Source: Chromatiaceae bacterium (lineage in GTDB: Bacteria > Pseudomonadota > Gammaproteobacteria > Chromatiales > Chromatiaceae). Taken from it: a stretch of DNA of 46,981 nucleotides. A program made the position numbers and the translations under genes. How positions within the stretch are numbered: the stretch's first letter is position 1; each line of letters begins with the position of its first letter. The notes beneath the pieces are model-generated. The model was not told the DNA's origin. It ran no database searches and saw nothing but the letters and a program-made list of their open reading frames with translations. Shown one piece after another: positions 1 to 9,054 of the stretch. Where the stretch lies: assembly GCA_025458165.1 (NCBI GenBank), contig JALOTB010000028.1, positions 1 to 46,981 of the forward strand, given 5' to 3'.

Positions 1-1881
1 CGGCGCATGGAGACGCTCGGCGAGTCGCGTCTGGTGGCCGCCTACCGGGGCGCGCGCCAGGTCGGCTTCGCGGTGGTGGCGACCACAGTCGTGCTGGTCG
101 CGGTCTTCGTCCCCATCGCCTTCCTGCAAGGGGACGTCGGGCGGCTCTTCTCGGAGTTCGCGTTGACCATGGCCGCCGCCGTGAGCTTCTCGACCCTGGT
201 CGCGCTCACCCTCTCGCCCATGCTGGCTTCCAAAATCCTGCCGGAGGACCACCGCCAGGCGCGCCTGAGCGCCGGGGTGGACTGGGTCTTCGGGCGGGTG
301 CGGCGCGGCTACGCGCGGGCGCTGGGCTTCGTGCTCGACCAGCGCTGGGTGGTGCTGCTGGTCTTCATCGCCGTCTCGGCCGGTGCCGCCTGGCTCTTCG
401 GGCAGATCCCGCGCGAATACACCCCCAAGGAGGACCGCGGGGCCTTCTTCGTCCTGGTCAACGGACCGGAGGGGGCCTCGCACGACTACATGTCCGAGTA
501 CATGGATGAGATCGAGCGCCGTCTCATGCCCTACACCGAGAGCGGGGAGGCGATCCGGCTCCTGGTGCGCACGCCGCGCACCTTCGACAACTTCGCGATC
601 TTCAACTCGGGGATCGCCATCCTGGTGCTCAATGACTTTGCGCTCCGCCGCTCCGGCTGGGTGATCATGGACGAGGTGCGCGCCAAGCTCGCCGATCTGC
701 CGGGGGTCAAGGCCTTCCCCGTCATGCGCCAGGGATTTGGGGCGCGCATCCAGAAGCCGGTGCAGTTCGTCTTGGGCGGCGGCAGCTACGAGGAGCTCGC
801 CGCCTGGCGCGACACCCTGCTCGCCGAGATCGCCAAGGACAACCCGGGGCTCACCGGCATCGACTGGGACTACAAGGAGACCAAGCCGCAGGTCCGGGTC
901 GAGATCGACTACGACCGTGCCGCCGACCTCGGCGTGCAGGTCGGCGTCATCGGCCGCACGCTTGAGACCATGCTCGGCTCGCGCAAGGTCACGACTTATC
1001 TCGACGGGGGCGAGGAGTACGACGTCATCCTCGAGGGCGAGCGCAGCGCCCAGCGCACCCCGGCCAGCCTGGAGAACCTCTACGTGCGCTCCAACCGCAG
1101 CGGCGAGCTGATCCCACTCGCCAACCTGGTGCGCCTGACCGAGATCGCGGACTCCCAGAGCCTCAATCGCTTCAACCGGGTGCGCGCCATCACCATCGAG
1201 GCGAATCTCACCGACGACCTGGCGCTTGGCACCGCGCTCGCGTACCTGGAGGACCTCGCCCGTGCTCACCTGCCCGATCACGCCGTCATCGACTACAAGG
1301 GCCAGTCGCGCGACTTTCAGACCAGCGGGGCGGGGATCCTATTCGTCTTCGCCCTCGGCGTGGTGGTGGTGTTCCTGGTGCTCGCGGCCCAGTTCGAGAG
1401 CTGGGTTCACCCCCTGGTGATCATGCTCACCGTACCGCTCGCCGTCGCCGGGGCGCTGCTCGGGCTCTGGCTCAGCGGACAGACGCTCAACATCTACAGC
1501 CAGATCGGGCTCATCATGCTGGTCGGGCTCGCGGCCAAGAACGGCATCCTGATCGTCGAGTTCACCAACCAGCTCCGCGATGAGGGCCGCGAATTCCGAG
1601 AGGCTCTGGTCGAGGCCGCCGACGTCCGCTTCCGCCCGATCGTCATGACCGGCATCACCACCGCCGCGGGCTCGGTCCCGTTGATCCTCTCCTCGGGCGC
1701 CGGCGCCGAGACCCGTGCCGTCATCGGCACCGTCATCCTCGCGGGCGTCCTCGCTGCGACGCTCTTTACCCTGTTCGTCGTCCCAGTCGCCTACGACCTC
1801 CTGGCGCGGCGCACTGGCTCACCGGGCGACGTGCGCCGGTCCCTGGAGCGAGAGACCGCGACGGTGCAGGAGGCGGGTTGA
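1..1881 (+). CDS. RND efflux permease, HAE1 family (C-terminal part)
   Basis: Inner-membrane pump subunit that would export drugs or other amphiphiles using the proton gradient, working with a periplasmic adaptor and an outer-membrane channel. The reading frame is open from base 1, so the gene begins outside the window. The visible ~626 residues match the second part of an AcrB/MexB-type protein (usual length about 1,030). They start just before a membrane segment ending in the SPML motif, then a large periplasmic loop with the GSRKVTTYLDGG-type segment, then the last membrane helices (LVGLAAKNGILIVEF and the closing VPVAYDLL region). The acidic pair of TM4 that carries protons would lie just upstream and is not visible. 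The tail is short and charged. The adaptor gene is probably upstream. Family assignment is firm; substrate is unknown. Confidence 0.93.
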   Translation, partial: RRMETLGESRLVAAYRGARQVGFAVVATTVVLVAVFVPIAFLQGDVGRLFSEFALTMAAAVSFSTLVALTLSPMLASKILPEDHRQARLSAGVDWVFGRVRRGYARALGFVLDQRWVVLLVFIAVSAGAAWLFGQIPREYTPKEDRGAFFVLVNGPEGASHDYMSEYMDEIERRLMPYTESGEAIRLLVRTPRTFDNFAIFNSGIAILVLNDFALRRSGWVIMDEVRAKLADLPGVKAFPVMRQGFGARIQKPVQFVLGGGSYEELAAWRDTLLAEIAKDNPGLTGIDWDYKETKPQVRVEIDYDRAADLGVQVGVIGRTLETMLGSRKVTTYLDGGEEYDVILEGERSAQRTPASLENLYVRSNRSGELIPLANLVRLTEIADSQSLNRFNRVRAITIEANLTDDLALGTALAYLEDLARAHLPDHAVIDYKGQSRDFQTSGAGILFVFALGVVVVFLVLAAQFESWVHPLVIMLTVPLAVAGALLGLWLSGQTLNIYSQIGLIMLVGLAAKNGILIVEFTNQLRDEGREFREALVEAADVRFRPIVMTGITTAAGSVPLILSSGAGAETRAVIGTVILAGVLAATLFTLFVVPVAYDLLARRTGSPGDVRRSLERETATVQEAG

Positions 1882-1957
1882 GGCGTTTCCACCGCTCGTG
1901 ACTCGCCGCCCGCGGGGTCGAGGCGACCTTGGCAGGGGGCCGTCGGCGCCGACCCGC

Positions 1958-2233
1958 CTAGTTTTCAAGCTCGACCTCGATGACATAGTGCCGGCCGTCT
2001 CGGTAGTCGAAATCGACCTCGACCTCCTGTCCGACCGCGAGGCTGCCGAACCCATCGAGTCCGTCGTCGTAGTCGGTGGACGGCGTGACGAAGAACTCGA
2101 TCCCCTGGACGACAAACGACTGCGAGGACGAGTCGATCGACTCGATCAATCCCTCGATGTCTTCGGCGAGGACCGCGGTCGATGCCGACGCGAGGACGCA
2201 AGCGGCGAGGGCCGTTCTAATGCGGTTGTGCAT
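1958..2233 (-). CDS. Secreted DUF5666-domain protein
   Basis: Small exported protein of 91 residues. Residues 1-23 form a Sec signal peptide (Arg-containing start, Ala/Val-rich core, cleavage likely after VLA). The rest is one small beta-rich domain: I-E-G-x-I-x-S-I-D, then F-V-V-Q-G-I-x-F-F-V, then a final VGQEVEVDFDYRDG strand, the pattern of DUF5666 (an OB-like fold of unknown role). It is strongly acidic, with Asp/Glu clusters around residues 50-60 and 70-80. It converges on the RND pump gene with a 76-bp gap and sits alone. Function is not known; cell-envelope location is inferred from the signal peptide. Confidence 0.72.
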   Translation of the reverse strand: MHNRIRTALAACVLASASTAVLAEDIEGLIESIDSSSQSFVVQGIEFFVTPSTDYDDGLDGFGSLAVGQEVEVDFDYRDGRHYVIEVELEN

Positions 2234-2360
2234 AGCCTGTCTCCATGGGATTGTTGGTGCCGCTCGGCGCAGCGAGCGGTAGATGCGTAATGAAGGCTGA
2301 CTCAGCCGTAGGCGCCGATGCGGTCTATCGCCCTCCCGGCGCGGGGATTTGTCTTCGCGG

Positions 2361-2939
2361 TCATCTGAAGAACGACCCGCTGCACCATTGATCTTCGCAC
2401 GGCACGCCGTCGCGGTCTCCGTCCATCTTGACGCCCGGACAATTCTGGAGAAAGAACCTCGCCTCGGCGCAGGAAGTCATTTGTGAGCAGTGGGTGCGTC
2501 CGTCACAACGGTACCCTGAAGCGGCATTCTCGTCATGGACCAGGTGTCCGGTTCGATCGAAATCGGCGTTGCTCGCGAACAAATAGCCTTTGACCAGATC
2601 GGAATGTCCGCGGTAACCGAAGACTGCCAACGCTCCGATCACTGCAAGGATAGCGGCGCCGCGAAGCAGGCGCCGGTCCGGTCCAGGGCGCGCTCGGCGA
2701 CCGCTGAGTGGGTGCCGGAGGACGCCGGCTGGAATAGGGCGCAAGACGCCCACCGCTCGTTTCTTCCCCTCCCCAGCGGTCTCTATCTCAAACGATAGCG
2801 GCTCCCCGACACGCGGCCTCTTGCCATCCCGAGGAAAGGCCGAGATGTGGACAAAGATCTCCTGGTTCCCCTGGATGGGCGCGATGAAACCAAAGCCGCG
2901 ATCATCGTTCCACTTCGCAAGGGTGCCGTTGTATCGCAT
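2361..2939 (-). CDS. Cold-shock domain / TM / Excalibur fusion protein
   Basis: A 192-residue two-domain protein. Residues 1-66 are a cold-shock nucleic-acid-binding domain: RNP1-like RGFGFI (about 14-19) and RNP2-like EIFVHISAF (about 27-35). A basic linker (about 70-90, many Arg) leads to one membrane helix (about 92-110). The C-terminus (about 150-190) is an Excalibur domain: SCAEARFFLQNC, the calcium-loop pattern DGDRDG, then two further Cys. By the positive-inside rule the nucleic-acid domain is cytoplasmic and the Cys-rich Excalibur domain periplasmic. CSD proteins with added membrane regions are known; the combined role here is unknown. No neighbour shares its direction closely: mutS ends 158 bp upstream on the same strand. 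Confidence 0.8.
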   Translation of the reverse strand: MRYNGTLAKWNDDRGFGFIAPIQGNQEIFVHISAFPRDGKRPRVGEPLSFEIETAGEGKKRAVGVLRPIPAGVLRHPLSGRRARPGPDRRLLRGAAILAVIGALAVFGYRGHSDLVKGYLFASNADFDRTGHLVHDENAASGYRCDGRTHCSQMTSCAEARFFLQNCPGVKMDGDRDGVPCEDQWCSGSFFR

Positions 2940-3097
2940 TTCGGAGGGCTACTGGGATCGCCTGAGGTCGACGGTGCGGTGAAAGGAGGGCGACCGGACT
3001 GCAACAAAAACTGAGGGGCTCGTCAATCACGGATCGGTCCGCACTGGTGGCGCGCTCCACCCGGCTGGATTCTGATGCTCGACGTCGCCAGGCAGGT

Positions 3098-5668
3098 TCA
3101 ACCCTCGGCCAGCCCCTTCAACCGATAGATCGCCTCCAGCGCCTCGCGCGGTGAGAGGCTGTCGGGGTCGAGCGCGCGCAGGGCGTCGACGGCCGGGTTG
3201 GGGGGCTCCAGCGGAAAGAGCGAGAGCTGGACGCTGCCGCGGTCAGTGTGGCGGCGGGCGGCGTCCTCCAGCTCGCGCAGGCGCCGGCGGGCGCGCTCGA
3301 TGACGGCGCGCGGCACGCCGGCGAGCGCCGCGACCTGCAGCCCGTAGCTCTGGTTGGCCGGGCCCTCGCGCACCGAGTGCAGGAAGACGACGGAGTCCCC
3401 GTGCTCGACGGCGTCCAGGTGGACGTTGGTGATGCCGCGGTGCTCCTCGGGCAGGGTGGTGAGCTCGAAGTAGTGGGTGGCGAACAGGGTAAAGGCGCGA
3501 ATGCGGGTGGCGAGCTCCACTGCGCAGGACCAGGCGAGCGAGAGGCCGTCGAAGGTGCTGGTGCCGCGCCCGACCTCGTCCATCAGGACCAGGCTCTCGG
3601 CGGTCGCGTTGTGCAGGATGTTGGCGGTCTCCTCCATCTCGACCATGAAGGTGGAGCGCCCCCCGGCGAGGTCGTCGGCCGCGCCGATGCGGGAGAAGAT
3701 GCGGTCGACCGGCCCCAAGCGCGCCGCCCGAGCGGGCACGAAGCTCCCGGCATAGGCCATGAGGACGATGAGCGCGGTCTGGCGCATGAACGTCGACTTG
3801 CCGCCCATGTTGGGTCCGGTGATGACCAGCAGGCGGCGGTCGTCATCGAGTCGGACCCCATTGGCGGTGAAGGGGACGTCGAGCGCGCGCTCGACCACTG
3901 GGTGGCGGCCGTCGGCGATCTCGATCAGCGGCTCGTCGGTCAGCTCCGGCGCGCTCCAGTCGAGCGCCGCGGCGCGCTCGGCCAGGTTGCAGAGGACGTC
4001 GAGCGTGGCGATGCCTTCCGCGGTCTGCTGCAGGGCGGGCAGGGGCTCGGCGAGGGTCTGGAGCAGCGCGTCGTAAAGCGCCTTCTCCCGCGCTAGTGCG
4101 CGCTCGCGCGCCGAGAGGACCTGCTCCTCGAAGCGCTTGAGCTCGGGGGTGAGATAGCGCTCGACCCCTTTGAGCGTCTGGCGACGGCTGTAATCGGAGG
4201 GCACCTGCTCGGCCTGACTGCGGCTCACCTCGATGTAATAGCCGTGGACCCGGTTGTAGCTCACCTTGAGGTTGGCGATGCCGCTGCGCTCACGCTCGCG
4301 GGCCTCCAGATCGAGCAGAAACTGGTCGGCGTTGGTCGAGAGCGCGCGCAGCTCGTCGAGCTCGGCGTCGTAGCCCGTGGCGATCACCCCGCCGTCGCGG
4401 ATCAGAACCGGCGGGTTCTCCACCAGGGCGCGGGCCAACAGCTCGACCACCTCCGGATGCTCGCCGATCTGGCCGGCCAGCCTGAGCATCAGCGGGCTCT
4501 GCAGCGGTTGCAGGGCCTGCCTCAGCGCCGGGACCAGCACCAGCGACTCGCGAAGGACCTTGAGATCCCGCGGCCGGGCGCTGCCCAGGGCGACGCGGGC
4601 GAGGATACGTTCCATGTCACCGACGCCGGCCAGGGTGTCGCGCAGCTCCGGGTAGGCATCGCGTTCGATCAGCTCGGCGAGCGCCCCATGCCGCTGTCGC
4701 ACCGCGTCGCGGTCGCGCAGCGGGCGCCCCAGCCAGCGCCGCAGCAGCCGGCCCCCCATGGCGGTGACCGTGCGGTCCATCACGCCCGCGAGGCAGTGCT
4801 CGGGACGGCCGGAGAGGCTCTCGGCGATCTCCAGGTTGCGCCGCGTGGCGGCGTCGAGCACCAGGGCCTCATCGCGCAGCTCGGTGGTGAGCCCGCGGAT
4901 GTGCGGGAGCTGGCCGCGCTGGGTGTCCTGCACGTACTGCAGCAGGCAGCCGGCGGCCCCGACCGCGAGCGCCATTCCGTCGCAGCCGAAGCCCTTGAGG
5001 TCGCGGGTGCCGAGCTGGCGGCAGAGCAGGCGCTCGGCGCTGTCGGGGTCGAAGTGCCAGGCCGGCCGGCGCGTCACCCCGCGCGTGAGCCCCAGGGCCT
5101 CGGCCAGCCGGCTGTCCTCGCCGAGCAGGGTCTCGGCGGGCTTGAGGCGCTCCAGCTCGCTGCGCAGGGACTCCAGCCCGGCGAGCCCCAGCACGGCGAA
5201 GCGCCCGCTCGCGAGCTCGAGCCAGGCGAGTCCGAGGCCGTGCTCGCCCTCGGCCACGGCCGCGAGCAGGCTCTCGCGGCGCTCTTCGAGCAGGGCCTCG
5301 TCGGTCAGGGTCCCCGGGGTAACGATGCGCACCACCGCCCGCTCGACCGGCCCCTTCGACTTGGCCGGGTCGCCGAGCTGCTCGCAGATCGCGACCGACA
5401 CCCCCTGGCGGACCAGCTTGGCGAGGTAGGACTCGGCGGCGTGGTAGGGGACCCCGGCCATGGGGATCGGCCGCCCGGCCGACTGCCCGCGCTTGGTCAG
5501 CGTGATATCCAAGAGCCGGGCGGCGCGCTCGGCGTCCTCGTAGAAGAGCTCGTAGAAGTCCCCCATGCGGTAGAACAGCAGTCGGTCCGGGTGCTCGGCC
5601 TTGATGCGCAGATACTGCTGCATCACGGGGGTGTGCGGCTGGCTAGGGGCGCTCGGCTCCGAGGGCAT
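3098..5668 (-). CDS. mutS: DNA mismatch repair protein MutS
   Basis: Recognises base mismatches and small loops, then recruits MutL in an ATP-dependent way. 856 residues, matching the usual ~855. The N-terminal mismatch-binding domain has the diagnostic [11 protein letters not shown] (Phe-x-Glu wedge is F-Y-E), followed by connector, core/clamp and the ATPase domain with Walker [10 protein letters not shown] near residue 617, Walker [13 protein letters not shown] and the helix-turn-helix end. The open frame runs 89 codons further upstream, but that stretch has no MutS character; the ATG giving [14 protein letters not shown] fits the family start. A divergent small gene begins 105 bp away, so the promoter must lie in 5669-5773. 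No mutL or recA is adjacent. Confidence 0.97.
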   Translation of the reverse strand: MPSEPSAPSQPHTPVMQQYLRIKAEHPDRLLFYRMGDFYELFYEDAERAARLLDITLTKRGQSAGRPIPMAGVPYHAAESYLAKLVRQGVSVAICEQLGDPAKSKGPVERAVVRIVTPGTLTDEALLEERRESLLAAVAEGEHGLGLAWLELASGRFAVLGLAGLESLRSELERLKPAETLLGEDSRLAEALGLTRGVTRRPAWHFDPDSAERLLCRQLGTRDLKGFGCDGMALAVGAAGCLLQYVQDTQRGQLPHIRGLTTELRDEALVLDAATRRNLEIAESLSGRPEHCLAGVMDRTVTAMGGRLLRRWLGRPLRDRDAVRQRHGALAELIERDAYPELRDTLAGVGDMERILARVALGSARPRDLKVLRESLVLVPALRQALQPLQSPLMLRLAGQIGEHPEVVELLARALVENPPVLIRDGGVIATGYDAELDELRALSTNADQFLLDLEARERERSGIANLKVSYNRVHGYYIEVSRSQAEQVPSDYSRRQTLKGVERYLTPELKRFEEQVLSARERALAREKALYDALLQTLAEPLPALQQTAEGIATLDVLCNLAERAAALDWSAPELTDEPLIEIADGRHPVVERALDVPFTANGVRLDDDRRLLVITGPNMGGKSTFMRQTALIVLMAYAGSFVPARAARLGPVDRIFSRIGAADDLAGGRSTFMVEMEETANILHNATAESLVLMDEVGRGTSTFDGLSLAWSCAVELATRIRAFTLFATHYFELTTLPEEHRGITNVHLDAVEHGDSVVFLHSVREGPANQSYGLQVAALAGVPRAVIERARRRLRELEDAARRHTDRGSVQLSLFPLEPPNPAVDALRALDPDSLSPREALEAIYRLKGLAEG

Positions 5669-5773
5669 CGGCAGGGGGCGGTCGGCGGGACAGGCGCGAC
5701 AGTCTAGTGACGGGCCCCGGGGATTGCCACCGAGTCCCTCAGGCCGCGGCCGAGCGGATAGAATGCCCGGCCT

Positions 5774-6310
5774 ATGAAACCGATCCTCCCGCCCCTCTAC
5801 AAGAAGCTCCTCTTGCTCGCCATCGTCATCGGCCCGTTCTACTGGCTGGTCTTCACCGCGGACGGCCAGCGGCGGACGGACCTGGCGCTGCTGCATCTCA
5901 TGGGGAAGACCCAGATCGGGCTCGCCATCGAGCACCTGCAGCCGACCATGACCGAGGGCGATATCCGCCAGCTCTTCCCGGATCTGGAGCTTCAGTGCGG
6001 CGCGGGCGGGGCGCCCTTCGGCGACCGCCTGTGCACGGCGCCGCTCGGCGCCTTCAACCAGATCCCGGCGCGGGCGCTCAGCCTACACCTGGAGGGCGAT
6101 CAGCTCCGGGCCCTGCGCGTCGACTACCGCCGCGGCTACCACGAGCCCATGCGCGCCCAACTCGAGCGCCGCATTGGTGCCCCCCAGATCGGCGAGGCCC
6201 TCTCCTGGCCGGTGAGCGCCGGGGTGCTCCTGATGCCGGCGGAGCGGCCGAGGAGCGATGCCGAGGCCGCGCTCTTCTGGCTTTCCAGCCAGGCGATGGC
6301 CGTGCGATAG
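5774..6310 (+). CDS. Conserved-looking membrane-anchored protein, unknown function
   Basis: 178 residues, not recognised. Residues 1-10 are short and basic ([10 protein letters not shown]), residues 11-28 form one hydrophobic helix, and the remaining ~150 residues would lie in the periplasm. The soluble part has paired cysteines ([15 protein letters not shown]) that could form a disulfide, alternating beta-type segments and a region [15 protein letters not shown] with the look of a small alpha/beta domain. It is divergent from mutS (105-bp gap) and converges on the RES toxin gene with an 11-bp gap. Base composition is like its neighbours. A genuine gene by coding character; role unknown. Confidence 0.7.
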   Translation: MKPILPPLYKKLLLLAIVIGPFYWLVFTADGQRRTDLALLHLMGKTQIGLAIEHLQPTMTEGDIRQLFPDLELQCGAGGAPFGDRLCTAPLGAFNQIPARALSLHLEGDQLRALRVDYRRGYHEPMRAQLERRIGAPQIGEALSWPVSAGVLLMPAERPRSDAEAALFWLSSQAMAVR

Positions 6311-6321
6311 GCCGAGAGACC

Positions 6322-6804
6322 TCAACTGGAGGAGGCGAACAGCCGCCGGTCGAGCACCGCGGGGGCCGTAGCGCCGACCGAGATTGCCGCGAAGTGGGTG
6401 TGCCGCTGGTTGATGAGGAGATTCGGCTCGAAGGGTGAGAGCACCGAGGGGACGATGAGGACGGCGTGCTCGCCGGCATCGTACCAAGCGTCGCCGAAGG
6501 TCTGGCTGGCTCCGTACGGGAAGGCGCTCCAGCCCCGGACCTCTGCGGCGTCCACCAGTCGGCGCGACACCGACTCGGGGATACGGATTCGCACGTGGTG
6601 CATGTCCGGCGGCAGGGCCGGGCGGTTCCAGTGGACCAGGTTCTCCAGGACGGCGAGTGCGTAGCTGCCGGCGGCATGGACGATCCAGCGACCGGGGCTG
6701 CACCAGCGGCTGCCGTGCTTGAAGGCCCCTCCGCCGTCGAACACAGGATGGCTGGCATGGGCGATCCGATAGGCGATCAACTCGCCCTCAGACCGGTAGT
6801 CCAT
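6322..6804 (-). CDS. RES-domain toxin (predicted NAD+-degrading)
   Basis: 160-residue RES-family protein. Visible hallmarks are YRIA near the N-terminus, GGGAFKHGSRWCSPGRWIVH (the G-A-x-x-x-G-x-R-W core), AVLENLVHWNRPALP, and the C-terminal segment with LINQRHTHF. RES toxins of the Xre-RES class (for example MbcT and homologues) consume NAD+ and stop growth until neutralised. The gene follows, with a 17-bp overlap, a gene for a protein carrying the MbcA/ParS/Xre antitoxin C-terminal domain, the classical antitoxin-first order. Coupled translation of the pair is likely. Catalytic activity is inferred from the family, not shown by the sequence alone. Confidence 0.9.
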   Translation of the reverse strand: MDYRSEGELIAYRIAHASHPVFDGGGAFKHGSRWCSPGRWIVHAAGSYALAVLENLVHWNRPALPPDMHHVRIRIPESVSRRLVDAAEVRGWSAFPYGASQTFGDAWYDAGEHAVLIVPSVLSPFEPNLLINQRHTHFAAISVGATAPAVLDRRLFASSS

Positions 6805-7225
6805 GCATACCCCGCTCGATGAGCTCCTCTACCTGGCGCCCGCCGAGCTCGGTGAGGGCGGCGTCGAGCGGGGTCTTGCCGCGCAGCTCCGGGTGCGGCG
6901 CGAACAGGAAGGCCCTGGCCGCATCCTCGTCGTGCCACAGGGCGTGGACCATTGCATAAAGTCGGGCCAGCCGCTCGGCGGTCTCGCTGTACTGCTGATT
7001 GAGCCGCCGGGCGCGCTGGTAGGTCGCGCGCGGAATGATCCGGTAGCGCAGCCCCACCCGGCCGAGCTCGTCGGCCGGGGCGCTCAGGTGATCGACGAGG
7101 GCATCGAGCGCCGTCCGCGGGATGCCTTGGGCGACGATCTCGTCGAGGTCCATCAGGCTCTCGACCGGCTGACCGAGGGTCTCTGGTCCGCCGAGGATCG
7201 CTGCGACCTGCCGCGCCGGGATCAT
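6788..7225 (-). CDS. MbcA/ParS/Xre-type antitoxin
   Basis: 145 residues. The N-terminal ~90 residues are helical (VESLMDLDEIVAQGIPRTALDALVDHL) as in the Xre-like DNA-binding part. The C-terminal 50 carry the antitoxin/toxin-binding domain signature: AARAFLFAPHPELRGKTPLD, then a T-E-x-G-G-R-x-V-E-E-L-I segment and a closing G-M-H-G. Members neutralise a RES toxin by burying its active site and repress their own operon. The stop lies 17 bp inside the downstream RES gene. Start chosen at ATG 7225; the 68-bp gap to the next gene would hold the promoter and operator, but I could not identify a clear palindrome there. Confidence 0.88.
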   Translation of the reverse strand: MIPARQVAAILGGPETLGQPVESLMDLDEIVAQGIPRTALDALVDHLSAPADELGRVGLRYRIIPRATYQRARRLNQQYSETAERLARLYAMVHALWHDEDAARAFLFAPHPELRGKTPLDAALTELGGRQVEELIERGMHGLPV

Positions 7226-7293
7226 TCACCTGCCTCGTATTCGTCTCGACTGAGGCCAATCCTAGCATCGTCTGATGCCATGCGCTGCCTCCG

Positions 7294-8052
7294 TCAGCCG
7301 CCGAGCTCGTCCAGCAGCAGCTTCACCGAGACCGCCAGCGAGGCGACGACGAGGACCGGGCGGATCAGCCGGGTGCCGTGGCGGAGCACCAGGTGGGAGC
7401 CGATCCAGCCGCCGATGAGCTGGCCCGCGGCCATGGTGAGGCCGATTGACCAGATGACGTGGCCGCCGGGCAGGAAGCAGAGCAGGGCGGCCAGGTTGCT
7501 GGTGAAGTTCAAGAGCTTGGTGTGGGCGGTGGCGCGGCGCAGGTTGTAGCCGAGGAGCGCGACATAGCCCATGGCGAAGAAGGTCCCGGTGCCGGGGCCG
7601 AAGAAGCCGTCGTAGAAGCCGACGCCAAACCCTACCGTCAGCGCGAAGCTCGCCTCGCCGATGCGCCGGTGGGAATCGAGGTCGGAGACCCGCGGCGAGA
7701 GCAGAAAATAGATCGCGAAGACGATCAGCAGGAGCGGGATCAGCCGGGCGAGGACTTCGCCGCCCAGGTGCTGGGCGAGCAGGGCGCCGAGCGCCGCCCC
7801 GGCGAAGGTGCAGGCGACCGCGAAGGCCGCCCGGCGCAGGTCGAGCGCCCCGGCGCGGGCGAAGCCCGCGGTGGCGGCGAAGGTCCCGAACACCCCCTGC
7901 GCCTTATTGGTGGCGAGCACCTCCAGCGGGGTGAGCCCGGCCCAGAGCAGCGCCGGGACGGTGATCAGCCCACCGCCGCCGGCGATCGCGTCGATGAGCC
8001 CGGCGACGAGTGCCAGGGCGAAGAGGACGGCGGCGACTTCGGGGGATTCCAC
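7294..8052 (-). CDS. TauE/SafE family permease (YfcA-like)
   Basis: 252-residue integral membrane protein of the sulfite-exporter TauE/SafE superfamily. Two homologous halves are visible: the first has GLIDAIAGGGGLITVPALL, the second GFYDGFFGPGTGTFFAMGY, both with the glycine-rich re-entrant motif of the family; T-N-K-A-Q-G in half one and H-T-K-L-L-N-F in half two are also typical. About eight hydrophobic helices. This subgroup (YfcA/UPF0721) is widespread and its cargo is usually unknown; sulfonates, sulfite or small organic acids are proposed for relatives. It stands alone upstream of the toxin-antitoxin pair on the same strand. Confidence 0.88.
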   Translation of the reverse strand: MESPEVAAVLFALALVAGLIDAIAGGGGLITVPALLWAGLTPLEVLATNKAQGVFGTFAATAGFARAGALDLRRAAFAVACTFAGAALGALLAQHLGGEVLARLIPLLLIVFAIYFLLSPRVSDLDSHRRIGEASFALTVGFGVGFYDGFFGPGTGTFFAMGYVALLGYNLRRATAHTKLLNFTSNLAALLCFLPGGHVIWSIGLTMAAGQLIGGWIGSHLVLRHGTRLIRPVLVVASLAVSVKLLLDELGG

Positions 8053-8550
8053 GCGCGGAGCTCAACGGCCCTGGGGCTGGCGATGTCGGGCTCGAGTGTT
8101 GCCTGGCCGTGGCGGCGGCGTCTACCGCAAACCACCGCGCGATTGCGCCCGCTACAGTCTCCATCCCCGCGCGCGGGCGGAGGCCAGGCATGGGGGTTGA
8201 GCGGCGCAGTGGTCGTCAACCGTCGCGGTCCTTGACCCCCAGGCCGCGCACGCACCGTGCCAGGGGCGGCTGACGGGCGGTGTTGCAACGGTCGCTGTTG
8301 ACGCCCGGGCTCGGAATCCGAGGGCCGGTCGGGAGACGGCTGCGAGCGCGTTCGCTGGCCGCGGCCGCGGCCGCGGCTCGGCGAAGGTGGCCGGCATTGC
8401 GCCGCTCGTCGCTCGTTCTGAGGCGTCCGTCGGCGCCACCCCCGGTCGAGCGCGCCGGTTGGCTAACCTTTTAGGTGCTGGCGATCGTCCGGCGACGTCG
8501 GTACGCTGTGAGTCCTGCCAGGGTCTCGGGCTTCGAGGGCGCAGATCGAC
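8053..8550. other. 498-bp non-coding gap before pilV
   Basis: No convincing gene. It separates the divergent permease and pilus genes and must hold the promoters of both. The only striking element is a run of the hexamer GGCCGC (about 3.3 units, 8357-8376), fully palindromic. A short palindrome GGTT-GGCT-AACC lies at 8457-8468, about 85 bp before pilV. I could not fit a confident sigma-70 or sigma-54 promoter. Confidence 0.5.
8357..8376. repeat. GGCCGC hexamer run
   Basis: Three and a third perfect copies of GGCCGC, giving a 20-bp alternating G/C-rich palindrome in the intergenic DNA upstream of pilV. Seen directly; it may simply be a replication-slippage tract. Confidence 0.7.
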
Positions 8551-9054
8551 ATGGGCACTTCCATAGCTCGCGGGACGGGGTGGTCACCGGTCCGGCACAC
8601 CCAGTGCGGCTTCAGCCTGCTGGAGGTGCTGATCGCGGTGCTCGTACTCTCCATCGGGCTGCTCGGGCTCGCGGGTCTTCATGCGGTCGGGCTGCGCAGC
8701 GTCGACAGCGCCAACCTGCGCACCCAGGCGACCGTCCTTGCCCAAGACATCTTGGAGCGGATGCGCGCCAATCGGGATGCGGCCATCGCCGGCGACTACA
8801 ACATTGCCGATCTCGAAGCCGTTTCGGCGGGCGCAAGTGCAGCGCAGACCGATCTGCTCGAATGGAAATGGCGCTTGGGGCTGGTGTTCCAGTCCCCCGA
8901 CGGGTCGATTGACTGCGACGCCACGGGGGTCTGCCTCGTCACTGTGTCGTTCGACGACACGCGAGGACTTCTCGGCGTGCCGACCGCCGCGGAGGAAGGT
9001 GAAGGAGCGACCCCGTCCTCGTCTTCTGCGTTCACGTTCACCACGCGGCTATGA
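8551..9054 (+). CDS. pilV: Type IV pilus minor pilin PilV
   Basis: 167-residue class III-signal protein. The prepilin peptidase site is CG^FSLLEVLIAVLVLSIGLLG, with Glu at mature position 5, after a 20-residue leader. Residues of the mature helix and the following ALIAQDILERMRANRDAA-like segment (here A-Q-D-I-L-E-R-M-R-A-N-R) match PilV. Minor pilins PilV/W/X with PilY1 form the priming complex at the pilus tip. It is the first gene of pilV-pilW-pilX-pilY1; its last 4 bp overlap the pilW start (ATGA). fimT/fimU, which often precede pilV, are not seen here. Confidence 0.9.
   Translation: MGTSIARGTGWSPVRHTQCGFSLLEVLIAVLVLSIGLLGLAGLHAVGLRSVDSANLRTQATVLAQDILERMRANRDAAIAGDYNIADLEAVSAGASAAQTDLLEWKWRLGLVFQSPDGSIDCDATGVCLVTVSFDDTRGLLGVPTAAEEGEGATPSSSSAFTFTTRL

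Noticed and set aside
4244..5707. Long plus-strand open frame (487 codons) antisense to mutS
   Set aside because: A shadow of mutS: GC-rich codon bias of mutS keeps the opposite frame open. No start signal, domain or hydrophobic pattern of a real protein.
5669..5935. 89-codon N-terminal extension of mutS
   Set aside because: MutS family start is at 5668; the extension lacks homology-like content and overlaps the promoter region of the divergent gene.
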